A stretch of 11,476 nt of DNA from CAMFTQ01 sp051881615 (lineage in GTDB: Bacteria; Bacillota; Clostridia; Oscillospirales; Acutalibacteraceae), in assembly GCA_051881615.1 (NCBI GenBank), contig JBJEQF010000019.1:1-11476 (forward strand), given 5' to 3'. The notes below the pieces were generated by a model. The model ran no database searches and was not told the origin of the DNA. It saw only the letters and a list, made by a program, of their open reading frames with translations. Shown in pieces: positions 1 through 5,231 of the stretch; the first letter of the stretch is position 1; each line of letters starts with the position of its first letter. Both the position numbers and the translations under genes were made by a program.

Positions 1-2
1 CT

Positions 3-119
3 ACAGACCCTAATCTGAGTCCTCGCAGACAGCTTGTTAAATCGAGCGAAAAGCAAGGCTTGTATCTGGCTATGGATATTGCAGACATCTGGCTTGAAAG
101 AGCATTAAATCAAAAATAA
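3..119 (+). CDS. C-terminal fragment of an unrecognised protein (5' end outside window)
   Basis: Reading frame 3 is open from the left edge to a TAA at 117-119 and gives 38 residues ending ...DIADIWLERALNQK. The other two plus-strand frames meet stops within the first 20 bases. The codon use resembles that of the neighbouring genes, and a strong terminator follows 12 bases after the stop, so this is very probably the real end of a gene. The visible piece has a run of amphipathic helix (LYLAMDIADIWLERAL) and no motif I recognise, so I assign no function. It is convergent with the fhs-tsaE-tsaB-rpiB operon, with only the shared terminator between them. Confidence 0.6.
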   Translation, partial: TDPNLSPRRQLVKSSEKQGLYLAMDIADIWLERALNQK

Positions 120-131
120 TTTATTTTTAAT

Positions 132-166
132 AAAAAGAGGAATGGCGAAAAACCATTCCTCTTTTT
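132..166. terminator. bidirectional intrinsic terminator
   Basis: A perfect 14-bp inverted repeat (arms 132-145 and 153-166) encloses a 7-base loop. The arms begin with five A and end with five T, so a U-tract follows the hairpin in either direction. It lies between the convergent left-edge gene and rpiB and can end transcription of both. Confidence 0.93.
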
Positions 167-189
167 ATATCATTTTTTGTAATTTATAC

Positions 190-642
190 TCAACCCTCAA
201 AGGTTCCGTTTTCAATTTCTGTAATCATCTGTACTCGTCTTTCGTGTCTGCCGCCCTCGTACGGTGTTGTGATAAACAGCTTTGCAAGCTCAACAGCCTT
301 TTCTTCAGAAACAACTCTGCCGCCTAAGCACAGGATATTTGCGTTGTTGTGACGTCTTGTCATTTCTGCCGAGAAAGCCTCAGATACAGCCGCCGCACGA
401 ATACCCTCGACCTTGTTTGCAACCATTGAAACGCCGATGCCTGTTCCGCAGCAGATGATGCCAAGCTCCATTTCGTTATCTGTTGCAACAGCCTTTGCTA
501 CCTTGTAAGCATAAATCGGGTAATCTACGCTTTCACTAGTGTAGCAACCAAAATCTCTGTAGGGTATTCCCCTTTGCTCAAAATCCTTGATAATTGCATT
601 TTTGATGTTAATTCCGCCATGGTCACAGCCTAAAGCTATCAT
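190..642 (-). CDS. rpiB: ribose-5-phosphate isomerase B (RpiB/LacAB family)
   Basis: A cytosolic sugar-phosphate isomerase of the RpiB/LacA/LacB family, expected to interconvert ribose 5-phosphate and ribulose 5-phosphate in the non-oxidative pentose phosphate pathway. The 150 residues match the family's usual length. The N-terminus has the GCDHGG motif (D7, H8). The active-site loop CCGTGIG contains C65, which aligns with the catalytic cysteine (C66) of E. coli RpiB. RRHNNAN contains H98, aligning with E. coli H99, and HERR near the C-terminus supplies phosphate-binding arginines. The ATG at 642 overlaps the tsaB stop by four bases (ATGA), and its strong AGGAGG site lies inside the last tsaB codons, so the two genes are translationally coupled. 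It is the last gene of the fhs-tsaE-tsaB-rpiB operon. An allose-6-phosphate or galactose-6-phosphate isomerase from the same family cannot be excluded from motifs alone, but the housekeeping context favours RpiB. Confidence 0.93.
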   Translation of the reverse strand: MIALGCDHGGINIKNAIIKDFEQRGIPYRDFGCYTSESVDYPIYAYKVAKAVATDNEMELGIICCGTGIGVSMVANKVEGIRAAAVSEAFSAEMTRRHNNANILCLGGRVVSEEKAVELAKLFITTPYEGGRHERRVQMITEIENGTFEG

Positions 643-1349
643 TTTAATTCCTCCTGCTTTTTCTTTTTAAGCTCACGCTCTGCCTGCGGCAGTCGCAGGT
701 ATGTCGGCATAAGCTCTTCTGATGATATTGTTTCGCCGTTTTGATATTTTTTGTATGCACATAAGCCAACAGACGAAGCTCTTTGATAACGCACAGCTTC
801 ACCTGCAAGCTCTATGTCTTTAATTTCAGCTTTCATTGCATTATAGCAAATTGAAGCACCGTCACCGACAAGGATAATGCTTTCGCTATAGCCTTTAAGC
901 TCATTTGTAAGGTCGGCTATAGACAATGCTCTGTCCTCGCAAAGCCGCTTGATTTCGCCGTTTGATACCGTAAACAGTGCATTGTAAACCTGTGAACAGC
1001 GGGCGTCCATTACAGCGCACACAACACAGCTTTTGTTTGTGATGTTGTACGCCATAGCTTCAAGTGTTGAAACGCTTACACAGGGCTTTGAAAGTGCAAG
1101 CGACATACCCTTTACGGCAGAAACGCCGATTCTTACCCCTGTAAACGAGCCGGGACCTGCTGTGACTGCAAAAGCGTCAACAGCATTTATGTCGGTATTT
1201 GTCGCCTTGAGCAACGCTTCTATCATAACCATAAGCGTCTGGCTATGCGTGATTTTAGTGTTTATAAAAAAATCTCCTACGATTTTTTCGTCCTGAACAA
1301 GTGCGGCTGAAGCCGGATTTGCAGAACAGTCAACGGCGAGAATTATCAA
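639..1349 (-). CDS. tsaB: tRNA threonylcarbamoyladenosine biosynthesis protein TsaB
   Basis: TsaB is the non-catalytic, ASKHA-fold partner of TsaD in the complex that transfers threonylcarbamoyl to A37 of ANN-decoding tRNAs (t6A). The 236-residue protein has the family landmarks: N-terminal MIILAVDCS, THSQTLM at residues 34-40, the GPGSFTGVRIG signature at 65-75, and MDARCSQVYNALF around 114-125. The start is a TTG at 1347-1349 that overlaps the tsaE TGA by three bases and the gene by four. The alternative of a later ATG would remove the conserved first strand, so TTG is preferred; an AAGGGA site sits about 10 bases upstream. It overlaps both neighbours, which argues for coupled translation with TsaE, a functional partner. 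TsaD and TsaC/Sua5, needed for the full pathway, are not in this window. Confidence 0.93.
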   Translation of the reverse strand: MIILAVDCSANPASAALVQDEKIVGDFFINTKITHSQTLMVMIEALLKATNTDINAVDAFAVTAGPGSFTGVRIGVSAVKGMSLALSKPCVSVSTLEAMAYNITNKSCVVCAVMDARCSQVYNALFTVSNGEIKRLCEDRALSIADLTNELKGYSESIILVGDGASICYNAMKAEIKDIELAGEAVRYQRASSVGLCAYKKYQNGETISSEELMPTYLRLPQAERELKKKKQEELK

Positions 1350-1771
1350 ATTGCTTCAATCCCTTCAATAAGAAAAACTCTGTCATCTTGCTTTTTTCCC
1401 TGTGAAACGGTGATTTTTATATATTCCTCGGGTAATGCGCCCTCGATATTTTCGCTCCATTCTATGACGATAACACCTGTGTCGAGGTAATCAAAAAAGC
1501 CTGTTGAATATAAATCCTCCCAGCTTGTTATGCGGTACATATCAAAATGGAAAATATCAAACTTACCCTTGTATTGATTTACAATGGCAAAGGTCGGACT
1601 GCTCACGCAATCAAAGGCATCAAGTCCCTTTGCAAGTCCTCGTGTAAAGGCTGTTTTGCCCATACCCAAGCCACCGAAAAAAGCTATAACCTCGTTGCCT
1701 TTTAGCTTTTTTGCAAGGCTCTCGCCTATTTTTTCCGTTTCGGTTACGTTGTGTGAATACAGCTTAATCAT
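1346..1771 (-). CDS. tsaE: tRNA threonylcarbamoyladenosine biosynthesis ATPase TsaE
   Basis: A small P-loop ATPase that binds the TsaB-TsaD complex and is needed for repeated rounds of t6A synthesis. From the preferred ATG at 1771 the protein has 141 residues. It shows TETEKIGE near the N-terminus, a Walker A motif GGLGMGKT, the SPTF motif, HFDMYRI and the EW pair in VIVIEWSEN, in the order seen across the family. The ATG lies one base after the fhs stop (TGA-T-ATG), a geometry that suits termination-reinitiation. A GTG at 1786, in the same frame and overlapping fhs by 14 bases, would add MDCSD. It has a slightly better ribosome site (AAAGG, 8 bases away) but poorer agreement with family N-termini, so the start is uncertain by five codons. 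It forms an operon with tsaB. Confidence 0.92.
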   Translation of the reverse strand: MIKLYSHNVTETEKIGESLAKKLKGNEVIAFFGGLGMGKTAFTRGLAKGLDAFDCVSSPTFAIVNQYKGKFDIFHFDMYRITSWEDLYSTGFFDYLDTGVIVIEWSENIEGALPEEYIKITVSQGKKQDDRVFLIEGIEAI

Positions 1772-1772
1772 A

Positions 1773-3440
1773 TCAGAACAATCCACTTATAACGCCTTTT
1801 TCGTCAACGTCAATTCTGAGTGCGGCAGGAGCCTTGGGAAGTCCCGGCATTGTCATAATGTCGCCGGTGTAGACTACCACAAAGCCTGCGCCGTTAGAAA
1901 TTCTGACGTCACGAACAGTGATTGAGAAGTTTTTGGGCGCGCCTAAAAGCGTAGGGTCATCAGACAGCGAATACTGATTTTTTGCAACGCAAATCGGCAA
2001 AGCACCGCCGCCGAGCTTTTCGACCTCTGCAATAGCCTTGTTAGCCTGAGCAGTGTAGATTACATCGTCAGCGCCGTAGATTTTTGTTGCGACTGCTTTG
2101 ATTTTTTCTTTAAGAGAAATATCAAGCGGATAAATAGGTGCAAATTCCGACGGCTTTTCTACTGCTTCAACAACCTTCTTGGCAAGCTCTATGCCGCCTT
2201 CACCGCCCTTTGAAAATACGTTTGACAGTGCAAAGTCTGCGCCCTTTTCTTTACAGTAGCTTTCAATAAACTCAAGCTCCGCCTGTGTATCTGTGCCGAA
2301 CTGATTGATAGCAACAACTACAGGTACGCCGTATTTTCTCATATTGTCAATGTGAACGCCTAAGTTCACTATACCCTTTTTAAGTGCTTCAAGATTTTCT
2401 GCTGAAACCTCAGCCTTTGGTACACCACCGTTATATTTAAGCGCACGACAGGTTGCAACGAGCACAACTGCTGACGGTGTTAAGCCAGCACAGCGGCACT
2501 TGATGTCCATAAACTTTTCTGCGCCGAGGTCAGAGCCGAAGCCTGCCTCTGTAATGCAGTAATCAGCAAGCTTTAAAGCAAGCTTTGTAGCACGGATTGA
2601 GTTACAGCCGTGAGCAATATTTGCAAAAGGACCGCCGTGCATAATTGCAGGAGTACCCTCTATTGTCTGAACGAGATTCGGCATAATTGCGTCTTTTAAA
2701 AGAGCAGTCATAGCACCCTCTGCCTTTAAATCCTTTGCATAAACAGGTGCGCCGTCATAAGTGTAGGCAACAAGAATATTGCCGAGTCTTTGCCTTAAAT
2801 CAATAATATCGCTTGCAAGGCAGAGTATAGCCATAACCTCGGACGCTACAGTAATCTGGAAGCCGTCCTCACGAGGTACGCCGTTTACCTTTGAGCCAAG
2901 ACCGATTACAACGTTTCTTAAAGCTCTGTCGTTCATATCAAGGCATCGCTTGAATAAAATTCTGCGCTGGTCAATCTTAAGCTCGTTGCCCTGCTGGAGA
3001 TGATTGTCTATCATTGCGCAAAGAAGATTGTTTGCAGCTGTTATTGCGTGCATATCGCCTGTGAAGTGCAGGTTGATGTCCTCCATAGGAAGCACCTGTG
3101 CATAGCCGCCGCCTGCGGCACCGCCCTTGATACCGAATACAGGACCGAGCGAAGGCTCTCTGAGAGCAATAATTGCGTTTTTGCCAATCTTCGCCATAGC
3201 TTGTCCTAAGCCTGCCGTTGTGGTAGTTTTGCCCTCGCCTGCCGGAGTGGGGTTTATCGCCGTTACAAGAATGAGCTTGCCGTCCTTATTATCCTTTACA
3301 CGCTCAAACAAAGCTTCGTTGAGCTTTGCCTTATAACGACCGTAGGGTTCAAGCTCTTCTTCCTTTATACCGAGATTTGAAGCTATCTCAGAAATCGGTT
3401 TTAATTTAGTCTGCTGTGCTATTTCAATATCTGTCAACAT
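1773..3440 (-). CDS. fhs: formate--tetrahydrofolate ligase
   Basis: This cytosolic enzyme joins formate to tetrahydrofolate using ATP, giving 10-formyl-THF for purine and formyl-methionine synthesis; in acetogens the same reaction opens the methyl branch of the Wood-Ljungdahl pathway. The 555 residues match the usual monomer of about 556. It has the ATP-binding PTPAGEGKTTT (64-74), the diagnostic EPSLGPVFGIKGGAAGGG (95-112), EDINLHFTGD (120-129), and further conserved blocks such as GLTPSAVVLVATCRALK and NQFGTDTQAE. The ATG at 3440 has a perfect GGAGGTG site 10 bases upstream. It is the first gene of the operon and has a clear sigma-A promoter. The predicted leader is only about 30 bases, which leaves no room for a riboswitch. 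Nothing in the sequence suggests a broken or divergent copy. Confidence 0.97.
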   Translation of the reverse strand: MLTDIEIAQQTKLKPISEIASNLGIKEEELEPYGRYKAKLNEALFERVKDNKDGKLILVTAINPTPAGEGKTTTTAGLGQAMAKIGKNAIIALREPSLGPVFGIKGGAAGGGYAQVLPMEDINLHFTGDMHAITAANNLLCAMIDNHLQQGNELKIDQRRILFKRCLDMNDRALRNVVIGLGSKVNGVPREDGFQITVASEVMAILCLASDIIDLRQRLGNILVAYTYDGAPVYAKDLKAEGAMTALLKDAIMPNLVQTIEGTPAIMHGGPFANIAHGCNSIRATKLALKLADYCITEAGFGSDLGAEKFMDIKCRCAGLTPSAVVLVATCRALKYNGGVPKAEVSAENLEALKKGIVNLGVHIDNMRKYGVPVVVAINQFGTDTQAELEFIESYCKEKGADFALSNVFSKGGEGGIELAKKVVEAVEKPSEFAPIYPLDISLKEKIKAVATKIYGADDVIYTAQANKAIAEVEKLGGGALPICVAKNQYSLSDDPTLLGAPKNFSITVRDVRISNGAGFVVVYTGDIMTMPGLPKAPAALRIDVDEKGVISGLF

Positions 3441-3478
3441 ACTGAAGCGACACCTCCGTTAAAATAATCAGTAGTATT

Positions 3479-3507
3479 ATTCTATCACAATATGACAGCT
3501 TTCACAA
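3479..3507 (-). promoter_or_regulatory. sigma-A promoter of the fhs-tsaE-tsaB-rpiB operon
   Basis: On the minus strand, TTGTGA (3502-3507) is separated by exactly 17 bases from TAGAAT (3479-3484). Transcription would start near 3472, about 30 bases before the fhs ATG. The rodA promoter faces the other way in the same 167-bp gap. Confidence 0.75.
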
Positions 3508-3547
3508 GAAAAAATGCAAATAATATTTTAAGAAATATAAATTTTTC

Positions 3548-3576
3548 TTGATTAGGACAGTTTAATTATATATAAT
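3548..3576 (+). promoter_or_regulatory. sigma-A promoter of rodA
   Basis: TTGATT (3548-3553), a 17-base spacer and a consensus TATAAT (3571-3576) predict a start near 3583. A GGAGG ribosome site follows at 3597-3601, six bases before the TTG start of rodA. Confidence 0.78.
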
Positions 3577-3607
3577 TATAGGACAGAGAAAATTTCGGAG
3601 GTTTGTT

Positions 3608-4774
3608 TTGAATAAATTTTTAAATTCAGTCTGGAATTATATAAAAAACACCGACAAGCTGTTGTGGCTGATTACTATTGCAGCGTCAATTTACAGTCTT
3701 GTTTTGATTGACAGTATGCAGCGCGCCGGTGAGCACAGCTTTATGAAGTCGCAGGTTATAGCAGTTGTGTTAGGCTATATAGGCGCAGTTGTTTTGTCGG
3801 TGACAGATTACAAAATAATTTTAAAATACTGGTGGATATCTGCCGGTTTAGCTGTAGCGCTTGCAATTTCTGTTTTTTTGTTCGGAATACAGGTTGAGGG
3901 TACTGACGATACAGCATGGATAAAGCTTCCCTTCGGCATTACGTTTCAGCCGTCGGAGCTTATAAAGATTTTGTTTATAATCACCTTTGCAAAGCACCTT
4001 TCTTATCTGGAAGAAAAAGAAAAAATCACGACATTTTTCGGTGTTGCAACGCTTGCCCTGCACGTGCTTGTACCTGTTGCGATAATTCATATGCAGGGCG
4101 ATGACGGTGCTGTGCTTGTATTTATTTTTATGTTTATAATTATGACCTTTACAGCAGGTGTTCAGCTGAGATATTACGCAATAACTCTTGCGGGAGCCGC
4201 TGTAAGTGTGCCGATAATATGGAATTTGTTTTTAAATGATGAGCACAGAAACAGGATAATGGCACTTTTTGACCTTGACGGAAACGCTCTTACAGATTAT
4301 GCGTGGCAGCAGTATCAGGGCAAGGTGTCGATAGCCTCGGGACAGCTCAGCGGTCAGGGACTTGGTAACGGACTGCGGGTTGAAATGAATATTGTACCCG
4401 AGCAGGAAAACGACTTTATTCTGACAGTTGCCGGTGAGGAGCTTGGCTTTGTGGGCTGTATGCTTGTACTTGCCATATTATTGCTTTTAAGTATAAAGAT
4501 AGTATTCTCTGCACAAAAAACAAATGACAGGGCAGGAGCATATATTTGCTACGGAATGTTTGCCATCGTAAGTGTTCAGTCGATTATAAACATAGGTATG
4601 GTTCTCGGCTTTTTGCCTGTTATAGGAATTACACTGCCGTTTTTCAGCGCAGGCGGTACGTCGGCTATGTGTCTGTATTTAGGTATAGGTCTTGTTCAAA
4701 GTGTGTATATGCACAGCATAACAGAAGACCCTAATGCCCTTGTGGCGGCACCGAACAGCAGAGTATGGATTTAG
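3608..4774 (+). CDS. rodA: SEDS-family peptidoglycan glycosyltransferase, RodA/FtsW type
   Basis: An integral membrane protein of the SEDS family (RodA/FtsW/SpoVE), which polymerises lipid II into glycan strands with a partner class B penicillin-binding protein. The 388 residues show about ten hydrophobic segments. Family motifs include AWIKLPFGITFQPSELIKI (103-121), GQGLGNG (249-255), PEQENDFILTVAGEELG (264-280) and GFLPVIGITLPFFSAGGTS (334-352). D269 aligns with the conserved catalytic aspartate of the last large external loop. The usual QPDLGT motif reads QGDDGA (163-168), a visible departure. The start is TTG at 3608; GGAGG six bases upstream and the absence of a better upstream start decide it. 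The gene stands alone, with no PBP, MreC or FtsZ neighbour, so RodA rather than FtsW or SpoVE is inferred from overall resemblance only. Confidence 0.85.
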   Translation: MNKFLNSVWNYIKNTDKLLWLITIAASIYSLVLIDSMQRAGEHSFMKSQVIAVVLGYIGAVVLSVTDYKIILKYWWISAGLAVALAISVFLFGIQVEGTDDTAWIKLPFGITFQPSELIKILFIITFAKHLSYLEEKEKITTFFGVATLALHVLVPVAIIHMQGDDGAVLVFIFMFIIMTFTAGVQLRYYAITLAGAAVSVPIIWNLFLNDEHRNRIMALFDLDGNALTDYAWQQYQGKVSIASGQLSGQGLGNGLRVEMNIVPEQENDFILTVAGEELGFVGCMLVLAILLLLSIKIVFSAQKTNDRAGAYICYGMFAIVSVQSIINIGMVLGFLPVIGITLPFFSAGGTSAMCLYLGIGLVQSVYMHSITEDPNALVAAPNSRVWI

Positions 4775-4817
4775 GCAAGGAGCTTGTTTCATCAAAGATA
4801 CGGCATTTCTTAATAAC

Positions 4818-4873
4818 GTAAATTCTCACAGATTTTTAAAACGTTTTGTTTCAAAACTACTGTGAGAATTTAC
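4818..4873. repeat. long inverted repeat with inner hairpin, between rodA and tRNA-Pro
   Basis: Perfect 14-bp arms (4818-4831 and 4860-4873, GTAAATTCTCACAG and its complement) enclose 28 bases. A second small hairpin, GTTTTG/CAAAAC (4843-4848 and 4852-4857), lies inside. No T-run follows the right arm, so it is a poor intrinsic terminator. It could be a processed RNA structure at the 3' end of the rodA message, a protein site or a remnant of a small mobile repeat. No reading frame crosses 4775-4983. Confidence 0.7.
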
Positions 4874-4932
4874 ATTTGGCTCAAAACAACATTTATTTGC
4901 AGTACAAAATGGCTTAAATTTGCAAAAAAGTA

Positions 4933-4961
4933 TTGATTTTAAGATAAAGATATGATATAAT
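4933..4961 (+). promoter_or_regulatory. sigma-A promoter of tRNA-Pro
   Basis: TTGATT (4933-4938), a 17-base spacer and TATAAT (4956-4961), with a TG one base before the -10 box (extended -10). The predicted start near 4968 is some 15 bases before the mature tRNA 5' end. Confidence 0.82.
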
Positions 4962-4983
4962 TCATTTCGTTGTGAATAATTAT

Positions 4984-5060
4984 CCGGGTGTAGCGCAGTT
5001 TGGTAGCGCGCTTGAATGGGGTTCAAGAGGCCGCAGGTTCGACTCCTGTCACTCGGACCA
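4984..5060 (+). tRNA. tRNA-Pro (anticodon GGG)
   Basis: The 77 bases fold as a complete cloverleaf. The acceptor stem is CCGGGTG/CACTCGG with one G-U pair, the D stem GCGC/GCGC, and the anticodon stem CTTGA/TCAAG around a seven-base loop with T33, anticodon GGG at 5018-5020 and G37. The T arm is GCAGG-TTCGACT-CCTGT. Discriminator A and a genomically encoded CCA follow. GGG reads the proline codons CCC and CCU; G37 fits the m1G37 expected in proline tRNAs. It is a single tRNA gene with its own promoter and terminator, not part of a cluster. Confidence 0.95.
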
Positions 5061-5067
5061 AGACGAA

Positions 5068-5093
5068 AATCCGTTCTCGCAAGAGAGCGGATT
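5068..5093 (+). terminator. terminator of tRNA-Pro
   Basis: An 11-bp stem (5068-5078 with 5083-5093, one G-U pair) is closed by a stable GCAA tetraloop. The following DNA is T-rich, but its best T-run (5103-5107) starts about ten bases after the stem, so the U-tract is imperfect. Confidence 0.65.
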
Positions 5094-5094
5094 A

Positions 5095-5134
5095 ATTATT
5101 CATTTTTCATTATTCAATATTCATCATTCATTAC
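5095..5134. repeat. AT-rich degenerate tandem repeat (ATTATTCATT-like)
   Basis: Three imperfect units of about 14 bases follow one another: 5095-5108, 5109-5122 and 5123-5134, each built on ATTATTC or ATCATTC. It lies just after the tRNA terminator. It codes for nothing and may be slippage-derived spacer DNA or part of a dispersed intergenic repeat. Confidence 0.5.
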
Positions 5135-5181
5135 ACAACTGCTACAACACCTTATATTCAATCAAAATTCATCACAAAAAC

Positions 5182-5215
5182 AAAAACAGGTAAGCGTTAA
5201 TGCCTACCTGTTTTT
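5182..5215. terminator. intrinsic terminator of the dockerin-LRR gene
   Basis: Arms 5182-5192 and 5205-5215 (AAAAACAGGTA and its complement) pair perfectly over 11 bp, with a short inner stem GCG/TGC. In the minus direction the hairpin is followed by a long T-rich tract, so it ends the dockerin-LRR message. In the plus direction a T-run also follows, making it bidirectional. Confidence 0.9.
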
Positions 5216-5231
5216 TATTGCTTATATTAAA

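Noticed and set aside
3441..3478. Tetrahydrofolate or other riboswitch before fhs
   Set aside because: The leader is about 30 bases and has no structure beyond the ribosome site.
5037..5060. 3' end of tRNA-Pro as an integration attachment site
   Set aside because: No integrase, no direct repeat of the tRNA end and no phage or plasmid genes are present in the window.
4972..5193. Plus-strand open frame of 73 codons across the tRNA gene
   Set aside because: It is the tRNA-Pro read as protein; the tRNA fold is complete and explains the sequence.
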